Assembly (NCBI GenBank): GCA_022819645.1
Contig: JAJEGU010000083.1
Span: 1 to 64,000, forward strand
Length of the DNA: 64,000 nucleotides
Source of the DNA: Pseudomonadales bacterium
GTDB taxonomy: Bacteria > Pseudomonadota > Gammaproteobacteria > Pseudomonadales > Pseudohongiellaceae
Reading direction: 5' to 3'
This document shows positions 41,481 to 52,779 of this stretch, piece by piece; position 1 is the first letter of the stretch, and each line of letters opens with the position of its first letter. Under the pieces are notes generated by a model, which had not been told where the DNA came from, made no database searches, and saw nothing but the letters and a program-made list of their open reading frames with translations. A program made the position numbers and the translations under genes.

Positions 41481-42524
41481 CTAGTCCCGTTCCGGCAGAG
41501 CGTCGCCCTGGGCCAGGCGCTGTTCGTCCACCCGCGCCCCCCGCAGGGTGTTCATCATGCCATAGTTGCCTTCATGGCAGGCATACTCATAAATCTGCCC
41601 GGCCACCTTGATCATTGGCACCACCGCGGTAATCCTGTCGGTGAAAGTGGACGGGTCGTCAATGGTGAATTCGTACTCGACCACATCGTAGGCGGTGCGG
41701 GTGAAGCGCTCGGTGAGCACCATGTCGTAATCGGTGCCGGTGCTTGCGAAAGTCTGGCGCAGGCCGGTGAAGTTCTTCGTTTCCACCACCAGGGTGTCGC
41801 CATCCCACCAACCCCGGGAATCGCCGGACCAGAGGCGGATGTCGTCATGCAGGGCGGGCCTTTCGACCAGCGGCACGATGCGGGCGTCGTGGATCATTTC
41901 GGTCATGATCACGGCGGTGTCGCGGTTCTGGATAATCTGCATGTTGTTGTTGTAGAGGCTTGGCACGAAGGGAGGGCCGGAATTGAAGCCCACGATGCAG
42001 CGCTCGGAAAGGCCCCGGTCCTCCGGCCCGTCCTTGGCGATTCCGCCCACCACATAGCGCACGGGTCGCTCGCCGGGGATATCGGGGCCAAGCCCGCCGA
42101 ACTGCCGCGGCGCACCTTCCACCGCATCCGGGATCCTGCCGTCTTCGGGATGGACGATATGCGAGGTGCGCACCACGTCGCCGAGACCGGCGACTTCAAT
42201 CCAGAAATCATTGTAGCCGCCGGGATTGCTGGTGGCTTCCGGCGCTTCCGGGTCCAGCACAAGCTGGGCTGCCGCCTCATCGGCCGCGGCGCGGGACGCA
42301 GCCACCTGGGCCCGGCGCTCTTCAAGCTCCTCCTCATTGAGGAATTGCCGGTTGCCAAAGCGCTGGGGGCGCTGCATGGGCACATCGGAAGAAAAATTCC
42401 ACACGCCTTGCAGATCCGGCTGGCCCCATTCGGTGCGCGGCGCCTGATAGTCGCCATTCTGGGCAAGCACGGCGGAGCCGAGCAGCAGGGAGGACACAAA
42501 ACCGGGCAATGACTGGATTTTCAT
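41481..42524 (-). CDS. Secreted protein of the same uncharacterised family (copy 2)
   Basis: A 347-residue protein. A signal peptide (MKIQSLPGFVSSLLLGSAVLA-QN) is followed by PRTEWGQPDLQGVWNFSS, a helical insert of about 40 residues (LNEEELEERRAQVAAS...) absent from its neighbour, then GFNSGPPFVPSLYNNNMQIIQ, GWWDGDTLVVETKNF and ERFTRTAYDVVEYEFTIDD. The motif set matches the gene at 40504. It is the first minus-strand gene of the peptide-scavenging block and has GAGG seven bases before the ATG. Function is unknown; a role in binding or degrading the imported substrate is only a guess from position. Confidence 0.8.
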   Translation of the reverse strand: MKIQSLPGFVSSLLLGSAVLAQNGDYQAPRTEWGQPDLQGVWNFSSDVPMQRPQRFGNRQFLNEEELEERRAQVAASRAAADEAAAQLVLDPEAPEATSNPGGYNDFWIEVAGLGDVVRTSHIVHPEDGRIPDAVEGAPRQFGGLGPDIPGERPVRYVVGGIAKDGPEDRGLSERCIVGFNSGPPFVPSLYNNNMQIIQNRDTAVIMTEMIHDARIVPLVERPALHDDIRLWSGDSRGWWDGDTLVVETKNFTGLRQTFASTGTDYDMVLTERFTRTAYDVVEYEFTIDDPSTFTDRITAVVPMIKVAGQIYEYACHEGNYGMMNTLRGARVDEQRLAQGDALPERD

Positions 42525-42777
42525 GTTTCGCCTCGTTCATCAATCAGCAAGATTGCATTCAGCAGACAAGTGTAACCTCCTTTGCCGCCACGTCAACGCC
42601 ATAGGAGCCTGCGCCGTAGGAACTGTTCGGAACTCCAGCCGCTTGCTTCGATCAGGTCGTTCAGCACGGTTGCGCCCATCGCCCAGGAGATTTCGCATTA
42701 TGGGCTTTGGGAACGATCTTTGCCATACAGGAAACCGTGCCGGTCGATCTACAGCGCCGCGCGGCTCTGCTCCAATA

Positions 42778-42869
42778 GGCAATTGGACGGACTGTTAGCC
42801 GGCAATTGGACGGTCACTTAACCGGCAGTTAGACGCTCGCGTAACCAGCAATTGGACGCTATACTGCAA
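42778..42869. repeat. Four tandem 23-bp degenerate repeats upstream of the ATPase gene
   Basis: Units start GGCAATTGGACG (42778), GGCAATTGGACG (42801), GGCAGTTAGACG (42824) and AGCAATTGGACG (42847), each followed by a more variable second half usually ending TAACC or TAGCC. The last unit contains TATACT (42860-42865), a fair -10 box 24 bases before the ATG at 42889. Regular repeats over a promoter look like binding sites for a regulator. The rest of the 42525-42777 gap contains a family-B half-site (42603-42620) and nothing else recognised. Confidence 0.75.
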
Positions 42870-42888
42870 AGCAAGAAGGGAGCACAAA

Positions 42889-44133
42889 ATGCAGCACTTC
42901 CCCCGATATGTGACCACCCGGTTGACAGAGGCGTTAGCCGATACACCCGCGGTGTGCCTGTTGGGACCGCGTCAGGTAGGTAAAACAACGCTTGCCAGGA
43001 AGCTGGAGCCCAACCGCAGTTACATCTCGTTTGACGACACAACGATGCTGGACGCGGCCCAAACAGATCCGACAGGCTTCATACAGGGATTACCAGATTA
43101 TGTGACGCTGGACGAAGTTCAGCGCATACCGGGACTGCTACCGGAAATAAAGGCCTCTATCGACAACAACCGCAAGCCCGGCAGATTCATTCTTACGGGG
43201 TCCGCCAACCTGTTGCTACTGCCTGGCGTACAGGAATCGTTAGCTGGCAGAGCCGAGATCATCTACCTGCACCCATTATCCGAACAGGAAAAACAGGCAA
43301 GACCGGTATCCTTTCTGGAATTGCTTTTGGCAAACAAGATAAAACCGGCAATCGAGGGACAGCAACGAGAGGTCGAAGGAATCGCCAAGTCTGTGATTCA
43401 AGGAGGATATCCGGAACCCATCAGGCGCGACAATGAACGTGCGGCGCGCCGATGGTTCAAGAGTTACCTGAATACGATCATTCGGCGAGATGTCAAAAAT
43501 GTCGCCAACGTCAGGGATGAAGACGAACTGCTGAGACTGGTAAAAATACTTGCTTTGAGATCGGGTAACTTGTTGAACCTGAACAGTCTGGCAAACGAGC
43601 TTCAGCTACGAAGGGAAACTATCGACAAATACATCCGAATTCTTGAGCGGCTGTTCCTGCTGCGACGTTTACCGGCCTGGCACAAGAACAGTGCGAAACG
43701 ATTGGTGAAAGCGCCAAAAATCCACTTGGTCGACTCCGGTATTGCCAGTTTCCTCTGTAATCTGAAAATGGACGATTGGACCAACCCGAAAAGCGGCTTT
43801 GGTCCGATTCTGGAGAGTTATGCCATACAGCAACTGATCTGCCAGTCCGGCTGGGTAGACAGCGAGCTGAATTTTGCGCATTACCGGGACAAGGATCAGG
43901 TCGAGGTTGACCTGGTGATGGAAGACGGCAAACACATCTGGGGAGTGGAAGTGAAAAAAGCCACAAGCGTCCAGAACGAGGATGGCGCCGGCCTAAGCCG
44001 TCTGGCCGATCATGCGGGAAAAAACTGGCAGGGGGGAATTCTGCTTTACACGGGCAACAATTGTCTGGCACTGAAGACCGCACCGAATACTTTCGCGGTG
44101 CCCATGAATTGGCTTGGCGGTACAACTATGTGA
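42889..44133 (+). CDS. AAA ATPase with DUF4143 domain
   Basis: A 414-residue protein. An N-terminal AAA domain carries Walker A GPRQVGKTT (residues about 26-34), a Walker-B-like YVTLDEVQ and the sensor FILTGSANLLLL. A winged-helix segment (SLANELQLRRETIDKYIRILERLFLLRRL) follows, and the C-terminal DUF4143 domain has a nuclease-like pattern D-QVEVDLV...GVEVKKA. Such proteins are widespread, often mobile or near toxin-antitoxin genes, and no biochemical role is established. AAGGGAG precedes the start. GC content is visibly lower than in neighbours, which suggests horizontal arrival. Confidence 0.87.
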   Translation: MQHFPRYVTTRLTEALADTPAVCLLGPRQVGKTTLARKLEPNRSYISFDDTTMLDAAQTDPTGFIQGLPDYVTLDEVQRIPGLLPEIKASIDNNRKPGRFILTGSANLLLLPGVQESLAGRAEIIYLHPLSEQEKQARPVSFLELLLANKIKPAIEGQQREVEGIAKSVIQGGYPEPIRRDNERAARRWFKSYLNTIIRRDVKNVANVRDEDELLRLVKILALRSGNLLNLNSLANELQLRRETIDKYIRILERLFLLRRLPAWHKNSAKRLVKAPKIHLVDSGIASFLCNLKMDDWTNPKSGFGPILESYAIQQLICQSGWVDSELNFAHYRDKDQVEVDLVMEDGKHIWGVEVKKATSVQNEDGAGLSRLADHAGKNWQGGILLYTGNNCLALKTAPNTFAVPMNWLGGTTM

Positions 44134-44319
44134 ACACCCTATCTTTATACGCATTCCATTTCTACCCTTTTTAATGATATGTCTTCTCTGGAAAAGGCAC
44201 TCTTTCATTGATAGTGGCCGGTTTCGATGAAAGAGGACACTTTCGACGTAGCACTTCGTAAACGCAAGCCGTTCGGGCCTTCAAGAGTTTCGCTCTTGAT
44301 CGGTTGCGCCGACCGGCCT

Positions 44320-45390
44320 TCACGCACGTCTGGCGGGCAGTATGTTGCGGAGTTTTTCGGCCATGTCGAGGACGGCTTCTTCGGTGGTTTCCCAGCCCAT
44401 GCAGGCGTCGGTTACCGACACGCCGTATCGGAGTTGCGACAGGTCCGCCGGAATATTCTGCCTTCCGGGGTGAATGTTGCTTTCCAGCATGGCGCCGATG
44501 ATTGACTCGTTGCCTTCGAGAATCTGGTGGGTGATGTCTTTCAGCACCAGGGGCTGCATCTCGGGATTCTTGCCGGAATTGGCGTGGCTGCAATCGATCA
44601 TGATGTTGCGGCTGACGCCGCCCTCGGCCAGGGCGATTTCACACTGGGCCACGTGAACCGAGTCATAATTCGGGCCCCTGGAGCCGCCGCGCAGCACCAC
44701 ATGGGCGTTGGGATTGCCCCGGGTGGTGACCACGCTGACCTGTCCCTTGCCGTTGATGCCGAGAAAACGGTGTGGCTTGAGCACCGACTGCATGGCGTTG
44801 ACCGCCACCATCCAGCCGCCGTCGGTGCCGTTCTTGAAACCGATGGCCGAAGACAGCCCGGAAGACATTTCCCGGTGGGTCTGGGATTCGGTGGTGCGGG
44901 CGCCCACCGCCGACCAGCAGATCAGGTCCTGCAGGTATTGCGGCGAGATCGGGTCCAGCGCTTCGGTGGAAGTGGGCAGGCCGATGTCGACGATGTCCTG
45001 CAACAACCGGCGGCCTATGCGCAGACCTTCTTCCACCTTGAAGGAATCGTCGAGATACGGGTCGTTGATGAGCCCTTTCCAGCCAATGGAGGTGCGCGGC
45101 TTCTCGAAGTAGACCCTCATCACCAGGTACAGCGTGTCGCTGACCTGGTCCGCCAGGGCTTTCAGCCGCCGGGCATAATCGAGCGCCTGTCCGGTGTCGT
45201 GTACCGAGCAGGGGCCGATGATCAGAAACAGCCGCGGGTCCTGCCGCCGCAAAATCGAGAATACCGTGTCCCGGGCGCGATTGACCGCTTCCGACTGGGT
45301 ATCGCTCAAGGGCAACTCGGCCTTGAGCTTGTCCGGCGTGATCAGCCGCTTATTGGACTCGATATTGAGATTTTCCGTGCGCACGAGCAT
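44320..45390 (-). CDS. aroF: 3-deoxy-7-phosphoheptulonate (DAHP) synthase, class I
   Basis: A 356-residue first enzyme of the shikimate pathway, joining phosphoenolpyruvate and erythrose 4-phosphate. Motifs: LFLIIGPCSVHD (metal-binding Cys and PEP site), MRVYFEKPRTSIGWKGLINDP, GARTTESQTHRE, GFKNGTDGG and MIDCSHANS. N-terminal LITPDKLKAELPLS and LPTSTEALDP SPQYL resemble the tyrosine-sensitive AroF isozyme more than AroG, so the symbol is tentative. The upstream 44134-44319 stretch lies downstream of the gene and holds only weak hairpins (for example CTCTTTCAT at 44200 with its complement at 44227). Confidence 0.92.
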   Translation of the reverse strand: MLVRTENLNIESNKRLITPDKLKAELPLSDTQSEAVNRARDTVFSILRRQDPRLFLIIGPCSVHDTGQALDYARRLKALADQVSDTLYLVMRVYFEKPRTSIGWKGLINDPYLDDSFKVEEGLRIGRRLLQDIVDIGLPTSTEALDPISPQYLQDLICWSAVGARTTESQTHREMSSGLSSAIGFKNGTDGGWMVAVNAMQSVLKPHRFLGINGKGQVSVVTTRGNPNAHVVLRGGSRGPNYDSVHVAQCEIALAEGGVSRNIMIDCSHANSGKNPEMQPLVLKDITHQILEGNESIIGAMLESNIHPGRQNIPADLSQLRYGVSVTDACMGWETTEEAVLDMAEKLRNILPARRA

Positions 45391-45492
45391 GGAGTTTCAC
45401 CCAAAGTTCACCTGGGAGCCTGCGCCACAGGAACGCAAAAGGGCGGCAATCATAGCAAATTGGCCACGGCCCACAAACGCTCAGCCGGATTC

Positions 45493-47517
<2,025 letters not shown>

Positions 47518-47522
47518 TTACG

Positions 47523-48917
47523 ATGACACGCATCCCGTCCATTCTCTTGCTTCCGGCATTGTGGCTCGCCTCTGTGCCGGCCCAGGCCGACGACCTTTTC
47601 GAAATTCTGCAACTCGCGCTGGATAACGACCCCGTGTTGCAACAGGCCGAGGCCAGCTACCGCGCCAACCGCGAAACGATGATCCAGACCCGCTCCTCGC
47701 TGCTGCCGAGTTTTGGGGCAATCGGCTCGACTTCGCGCCTCTCCAGCGGCCCCACTTCCGACATCTACGCCGACATCACCGACCCGATGACCGGCGAAAC
47801 CATGCGGGTGCTGCGGCAGGAAGCCCACAGTTTCAGCAATGGCGTCAATAACCACAACTGGGGCGTCAGCCTCAACCAGAGCCTGCTCAACCTGTCCAAC
47901 TGGTACAACTTCCAGAGCGCCCAGGCCACCGACCGCGCCGCATCGGTGAATCTGGCGGCCCAGGAGCAGGAGTTGATCATGCGCGTGGCGATGGCCTACT
48001 TCGATGTGCTGCGGGCGCTGGACACGCTGGAAGTGAATATCCAGGAAGAAGAGGCCGCCCAGCGCTCTTTCGAGCAGACCAGCCAGCGGGAAGAGGTGGG
48101 GCTGGTGGCGATCACCGATGTGTACGATGCCCAGGCCGCCTGGGACCTGGCGCGCAATACCACGATCCTGCAGGCGGATATCCTGCGGGCGCGCTACGAG
48201 GCGCTGGAGGCCATTACCGGCGAGGCGCATCCGGAAGTGGAAACCCTGCGCGACGATTTCCCAATCATCAATGTGGACGGCAGCCTGGAAGACTGGGAAG
48301 CGCAGGCCATGGACAACAGCCTGGCGCTGACCGCCGCCGAGTTCAATCTCGAAGCCACCCGCCGGGCGCTGCAGGCGCGCAAGTCGGATCGTCTGCCCAC
48401 CATCGATTTCGTCGGGCAATTCGGCCACTTCGTGACCCAGCCCATCGTGAGCCAGGGCATCCAGATCGGCGGCGGCGCCAGCGACCGCACCCAGCTTGCC
48501 CTCAATCTGACGATTCCGATCTACAACGGCGGCATCATGCGTTCGCGCCAGCGGGCGGCGGAATACAATGTCATGGCCGCCGAGGAATCACTTGAGTTGA
48601 CCCGGCGGCAACTGACCCAGAGCATTCGCAATGCCTATCGCCGGGTGGCCACCGACGTGCTCGTCATCGCCCAGCGGCAGCAGTCGATCACCTCGGCCCA
48701 GAGTTCCCTCGAAGCCACCGAGCTCGGCGCTGAAGTCGGCACCCGCAATATCGTCGAGGTGCTGCGCGCCCGGGAAATCCTCTTCCGCGCCCTGCGCGCC
48801 TACGCCGACGCCCGCTACAACTACGTCATCGACAGCCTGCTTTTGAAACAGGCTGCGGGAATTCTGACCCCGCAGGATATCATCGAACTCAATGCCTGGT
48901 TGCAGGAAGAGGAGTAG
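47523..48917 (+). CDS. tolC: TolC family outer-membrane protein
   Basis: A 464-residue channel protein with signal peptide (ILLLPALWLASVPAQA-DD). Typical TolC text is DDLFEILQLALDNDPVLQQAEASY at the start, then long helical hairpins with LNQSLLNLSNWYNFQSAQ, MRVAMAYFDVLRALDTLE, GLVAITDVYDAQA and, in the second repeat, LTIPIYNGG and VGTRNIVEVLRARE. It lacks a lipobox, unlike the outer-membrane factor at 28902, so it is the general-purpose TolC used with several pumps or type I secretion. It is divergent from thiC with 146 bases between the starts. Confidence 0.92.
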   Translation: MTRIPSILLLPALWLASVPAQADDLFEILQLALDNDPVLQQAEASYRANRETMIQTRSSLLPSFGAIGSTSRLSSGPTSDIYADITDPMTGETMRVLRQEAHSFSNGVNNHNWGVSLNQSLLNLSNWYNFQSAQATDRAASVNLAAQEQELIMRVAMAYFDVLRALDTLEVNIQEEEAAQRSFEQTSQREEVGLVAITDVYDAQAAWDLARNTTILQADILRARYEALEAITGEAHPEVETLRDDFPIINVDGSLEDWEAQAMDNSLALTAAEFNLEATRRALQARKSDRLPTIDFVGQFGHFVTQPIVSQGIQIGGGASDRTQLALNLTIPIYNGGIMRSRQRAAEYNVMAAEESLELTRRQLTQSIRNAYRRVATDVLVIAQRQQSITSAQSSLEATELGAEVGTRNIVEVLRAREILFRALRAYADARYNYVIDSLLLKQAAGILTPQDIIELNAWLQEEE

Positions 48918-48988
48918 CGGCAATTCACATTAGAAGACGCACGAAGCCATTGGTTTTATCAGAAGCTGAATAGCGAATTTCCGTCCCC

Positions 48989-49026
48989 GTCATTCTGCGC
49001 GGAGCGAAGCGAAGTCGCAGAATCTC
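48989..49026. repeat. Family-A palindromic repeat copy
   Basis: GTCATTCTGCGCGGAGCGAA GCGAAGTCGCAGAATCTC: the cleanest single copy, identical in its centre to the copy at 2191. Confidence 0.9.
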
Positions 49027-49076
49027 GCCGGCGCTGACTCACCTGGGGGGTCGCCCAAGCCACTGGTTGTAGAAAA

Positions 49077-50216
49077 TTGAAAAGCAAGCTTCCGAATGCA
49101 GGTACTACCATTTTCACCGTCATGTCCCGCATGGCGGCGGAGGCTGGGGCGATCAACCTGTCCCAGGGGTATCCGGATTTCGATTGTCCGGCGCGTTTGC
49201 GGGAACTTGTGGCGGAGCGGCTCAATGGGGGCTGCAACCAGTATCCGCCGATGGCCGGCGTGGTCGAGCTGCGCGAGCGGACCGCCGACAAGGTCGCGTT
49301 TCACTATGGCTGGCGGCCCGATGCGGAAAGCGAAGTTACCGTTACCTCGGGCGCTACCGAGGCATTGTTCGATGCGGTGCAGGCGGTGGTTCATCCGGGC
49401 GATGAAGTGCTGTTGTTCGATCCGGCCTACGATTCCTACGAGCCCGCCGTGACCCTTGCCGGCGGCAAGGCGGTGCATCTGCCGCTGAGCCTGCCGGATT
49501 ATGCCGTGGACTGGGAAAGGGTGGCCGCCAGCCTTACGCCCCGCACCCGGATGATCATCATCAACAGTCCTCACAATCCCTGCGGAGCGATACTTTGCAA
49601 CGAGGACCTCGACCATCTTGCGGAATTGACCCGCGACCGGGACATTTTTGTGCTTTCGGATGAAGTTTACGAGCACATGGTTTTCGATGGTCGCGGCCAT
49701 ACCAGCGTTACCGGGCACGAAGAACTGCGCGCGCGCAGTTTTGCGGTGTTTTCCTTCGGCAAGACCTATCACGCCACAGGCTGGAAGCTCGCCTATTGCG
49801 TGGCGCCGCCGGCGCTGACGGCAGAGTTCCGCAAAGTGCACCAGTTCGTGACTTTCACGAGTTCCAGCTTTGTGCAGTACGCCATTGCCGATTTTCTGGC
49901 GGAATGCCCTGAGCACGCCATCGAACTGCCGCATTTCTACCAGGGCAAGCGCGATCTGTTCTGTCGCCTGCTGGCGGAATCGCGTTTTCGCTTCACTCCT
50001 TCCCGGGGCACGTATTTCCAGCTAGCGGACTATTCGGCGATTTCCGATCTGGATGACCGGTCATTCGTCAACTGGCTCACCCGGGAAGCCGGCGTGGCGG
50101 CGATTCCCCTGTCGCCTTTCTACCGCGAACCACCGGGAACCCGGCAGATCCGCTTCTGCTTCTGCAAGGAAGACGCCACCCTGGAGCGGGCGGCGGAAAT
50201 CCTCCGCCAGTTGTGA
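49077..50216 (+). CDS. PLP aminotransferase, YbdL/methionine type
   Basis: A 379-residue class I aminotransferase. KLPNAGTTIFTVMS, AINLSQGYPDF, YPPMAGVVELRE, TVTSGATEALF, NSPHNPCGAIL and the PLP lysine in FSFGKTYHATGWK match the YbdL/kynurenine-aminotransferase branch, which transaminates methionine, phenylalanine and similar amino acids. The only start that keeps the conserved N-terminus is a TTG at 49077, preceded by an in-frame stop at 49035; no ribosome site is visible. queG follows seven bases after the stop, so they are co-transcribed. Confidence 0.88.
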   Translation: MKSKLPNAGTTIFTVMSRMAAEAGAINLSQGYPDFDCPARLRELVAERLNGGCNQYPPMAGVVELRERTADKVAFHYGWRPDAESEVTVTSGATEALFDAVQAVVHPGDEVLLFDPAYDSYEPAVTLAGGKAVHLPLSLPDYAVDWERVAASLTPRTRMIIINSPHNPCGAILCNEDLDHLAELTRDRDIFVLSDEVYEHMVFDGRGHTSVTGHEELRARSFAVFSFGKTYHATGWKLAYCVAPPALTAEFRKVHQFVTFTSSSFVQYAIADFLAECPEHAIELPHFYQGKRDLFCRLLAESRFRFTPSRGTYFQLADYSAISDLDDRSFVNWLTREAGVAAIPLSPFYREPPGTRQIRFCFCKEDATLERAAEILRQL

Positions 50217-50223
50217 GGCGGCA

Positions 50224-51315
50224 ATGGCGTCCCCCGGCGACCCCGATTTCGACGCGCTTGCAGGGCGCATCCGGGAATGGGGCGCCGAACTCGGTTTCCA
50301 GCAGGTGGGCATCGCCGATATCGACCTGGCAAGCTACCAGGTCCATCTGGAATCCTGGCTTTCCCACCGCCATCACGGCGAAATGGCCTATATGGCGCGC
50401 AACCACGACAAGCGCTGCCACCCCGACCGGCTGCATCCCGGCGCCGCGCGCATCATCAGCGTGCGGATGGACTACGACCGGGTGGGGGACAATTCGCTGT
50501 CACCAATGCAGGAAGGCGAAACCGCCTATGTGGCGCGCTATGCCCGGGGGCGGGACTATCACAAGATGATGCGGCTGCGGCTGCGGCGGCTTGCCGAGCG
50601 CATCGAGGAAGCGGCGGGCGGCCATTCCTACCGCGCCTTTGTCGACAGCGCCCCGGTGCTGGAACGCGCCATCGCCGAAAAGTCCGGGCTCGGATGGATC
50701 GGCAAGAACACCATGCTGATCAACAGGGAGGCGGGCTCCTGGTTCTTTCTCGGCGAATTGTTCACCGACTTGCCGCTGCCCGTGGACGCGCCCACCGGTA
50801 CCCACTGCGGAAGCTGCCGCGCCTGCCTTGATATCTGTCCTACCGGGGCATTCATCGGCCCGAACAGCCTCGACGCCCGCAAGTGCGTTTCCTATCTCAC
50901 CATTGAATTGCGGGGATCAATACCGGAAGAACTGCGCCGGCCCATGGGCAACCGCATTTTCGGCTGCGACGATTGCCAGCTCATCTGCCCCTGGAACAAG
51001 TTCGCCCGTATCAGCGCCGAGCCGGATTTCGCGCCGCGCCACAATCTCGACGCCGCCGACCTGCGGGACCTGTTCGCCTGGAGCGAGCAGGAATTCCTCA
51101 GCCGCACCGCCGGCTCGGCAATCCGCCGCATTGGCCATGTCTGCTGGCTGCGCAATATCGCCGTGGCCCTGGGCAATGCGCCGCCGAGCGAGGAGACGCT
51201 TGCCGCGCTGCGCAGCCGCCTCGACCATGCTTCCGGCCTGGTCCGGGAGCATGTCCGCTGGGCGCTGGAGCAGCAACAGGAAAAAGCGGGCCGGATTCCA
51301 CTCAGCAGCCGATGA
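50224..51315 (+). CDS. queG: Epoxyqueuosine reductase
   Basis: A 363-residue cobalamin- and Fe-S-dependent enzyme for the last step of queuosine synthesis in tRNA. It has the N-terminal reductase domain ([32 protein letters not shown]), the [13 protein letters not shown] stretch, [14 protein letters not shown], then two 4Fe-4S motifs: [15 protein letters not shown] and [20 protein letters not shown] lies before the ATG at 50224. Its 3' end overlaps the 3' end of orn on the other strand by 14 bases. queG beside orn is a conserved gammaproteobacterial neighbourhood. Confidence 0.94.
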   Translation: MASPGDPDFDALAGRIREWGAELGFQQVGIADIDLASYQVHLESWLSHRHHGEMAYMARNHDKRCHPDRLHPGAARIISVRMDYDRVGDNSLSPMQEGETAYVARYARGRDYHKMMRLRLRRLAERIEEAAGGHSYRAFVDSAPVLERAIAEKSGLGWIGKNTMLINREAGSWFFLGELFTDLPLPVDAPTGTHCGSCRACLDICPTGAFIGPNSLDARKCVSYLTIELRGSIPEELRRPMGNRIFGCDDCQLICPWNKFARISAEPDFAPRHNLDAADLRDLFAWSEQEFLSRTAGSAIRRIGHVCWLRNIAVALGNAPPSEETLAALRSRLDHASGLVREHVRWALEQQQEKAGRIPLSSR

Positions 51316-51844
51316 ATTGGCGACGGTAGTATTGCAGCTCGGCGACGGATTCGCGGATATCGGCAAGCGCCCGATGGGTGCCGGTCTTGCTAAAGCCGTG
51401 GAGGATTTCCGGCTTCCAGCGGCGTGCAAGTTCCTTTACGGTGCTGACATCGAGATTGCGGTAGTGAAACCAGGCTTCGAGCTCGGGCATGTAATGGGCG
51501 AGAAAGCGCCGGTCCTGGCAAATGGTGTTGCCGCACATGGGGGAGGATTCGGGGCTGGTATGGCGCCGGCAGAACGCGAGGGTACGCCGTTCGGCCTCGG
51601 CTTCGTCGATCTGGCTGTCCCGGACTCGGTCCACAAGACCGGAAGACCGGTGATGGGTCTGATTCCATTCGTCCATGGCCTCAAGCAGCGAGTCGGGCTG
51701 GCGAATGGCAAGCTCTGGGCCTTCGGCGATGATTTCAAGATTCGCGTCGGTGATCAGGGTGGCGATTTCGAGAATTCGGTCGCTGCCGGGGTCGAGACCG
51801 GTCATTTCCAGATCGATCCAGATCAGGTTGAGATTGCTGTCCAT
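51302..51844 (-). CDS. orn: Oligoribonuclease
   Basis: A 180-residue DEDDh exonuclease that degrades 2-5 base RNAs and pGpG. Catalytic blocks: [10 protein letters not shown] (D, E), [10 protein letters not shown] (D) and [10 protein letters not shown] (H, D). The ATG at 51844 matches the family start ([16 protein letters not shown]). Converging with queG, it would be divergent from rsgA in the usual gammaproteobacterial order. Here rsgA lies 11 kb away, past the defence island. Confidence 0.95.
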   Translation of the reverse strand: MDSNLNLIWIDLEMTGLDPGSDRILEIATLITDANLEIIAEGPELAIRQPDSLLEAMDEWNQTHHRSSGLVDRVRDSQIDEAEAERRTLAFCRRHTSPESSPMCGNTICQDRRFLAHYMPELEAWFHYRNLDVSTVKELARRWKPEILHGFSKTGTHRALADIRESVAELQYYRRQFIGC

Positions 51845-52124
51845 GACGGTTCGCCAGTGAATCAACAGCGCATTGTAGCAGACCCGCCCGCACTGCCAGA
51901 GCAGAAATTGCTGCTACGGCGGGCTGCATTGAAGGATTCTGTTTCGGCAGGCTCCAAAGCGCCTGATCCGGAGGGGCCGGCTGTCAGTACCAGTAGGGGG
52001 TGTCAGATGGCATTGACAATGGCCGACAAGGCGTAATAGAACCTTGGATGAAGCGGGTCTGGGCACGGGCCGGGTAGTAGTCCTGTTTTGGACCAACGCG
52101 CAGGCGAAGGAGCTTGAAGAGAAA

Positions 52125-52409
52125 ATGAAAAGTGCAAATGACCCGTCGGCCTCCCGCTTTGGCGGCGAGCCAGCGGAAATCGCCAGGGGGCTGATCGAGT
52201 ATGCGAAGTCCGCCGAAGCGCTGTCGGCGGATCAGCCAAGGCTGATTGACGAACACCCGAAAAAGTGGGTTGGCGTATACCAGGGAAAAGTATCAGCGAG
52301 AGCCGACGACTTGCAGACCTTGATGAGCCGACTGGAGAAACAGGGTATTCCGCCGGGTAATGCAATCATCCGATTTATCGAACAGAATCAACGCACGATG
52401 ATTCTGTAA
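52125..52409 (+). CDS. DUF5678-type small protein
   Basis: A 94-residue protein. After a helical N-terminus (AEIARGLIEYAKSAEALS) comes the short DUF5678 motif, HPKKWVGVYQGKVSARADDL, a helix (LMSRLEKQGIPPG) and a final strand (IRFIEQNQRTMIL). In many genomes this gene directly precedes a small retropepsin-type aspartate protease gene. Here the start of such a gene follows one base after the stop but is interrupted. The ATG at 52125 is chosen because similarity starts near it; a TTG at 52044 would add 27 residues. The 51845-52124 stretch contains nothing recognisable. Confidence 0.6.
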   Translation: MKSANDPSASRFGGEPAEIARGLIEYAKSAEALSADQPRLIDEHPKKWVGVYQGKVSARADDLQTLMSRLEKQGIPPGNAIIRFIEQNQRTMIL

Positions 52410-52410
52410 C

Positions 52411-52779
52411 ATGTTGCGAGGCAGATTCGGGGACACGTCGGGCCGACCCTATATTGAGGGTCACATTCTGGTATACCTATTTGCTACGCTGTTGCCGTTT
52501 TATCGAGAAGAAATCGGTAGTATCCGTGACTTGCTGGCTATGTGCGCTGCGCTTGGACTGATCATCTTCCTGTTCTGGCTGCTGAACCTGCATTATCTGA
52601 ACTTGTTTTTCGCGATCGCAGGATATCAGGTGTTCACGATATCTCCGCCGGAAAAAGAGAATCCGTACACTGGACAGGAGAGCTTCGTGCTGATCACACG
52701 TAGAAAGCAATTACAAGAAGGCGAGAGGTTTGAAGCCTTTCGGTTGAGCGACACAGTTTTTCTGGAAAAATCACTATGA
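52411..52779 (+). CDS. Chimeric ORF: retropepsin-gene start joined to a KwaA-like membrane protein
   Basis: A 122-residue open frame of two unlike parts. Residues 1-19 (MLRGRFGDTSGRPYIEGHI) are the conserved beginning of a retropepsin-like aspartate protease, without its DTGA active site. From about 52468 the text becomes a membrane protein: a hydrophobic helix (LLAMCAALGLIIFLFWLLNL), then AGYQVFTISPP and VLITRRKQLQEGE...LSDTVFLE. The second half resembles small membrane proteins encoded before DUF4868 genes (KwaA of Kiwa systems), missing its first helices. Its stop overlaps the kwaB start (ATGA). Product function is doubtful. Confidence 0.55.
   Translation: MLRGRFGDTSGRPYIEGHILVYLFATLLPFYREEIGSIRDLLAMCAALGLIIFLFWLLNLHYLNLFFAIAGYQVFTISPPEKENPYTGQESFVLITRRKQLQEGERFEAFRLSDTVFLEKSL

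Noticed and set aside
42778..42869. CRISPR array
   Set aside because: Four 23-bp units have no spacers between them, are degenerate and lack cas genes; they are direct promoter repeats instead.
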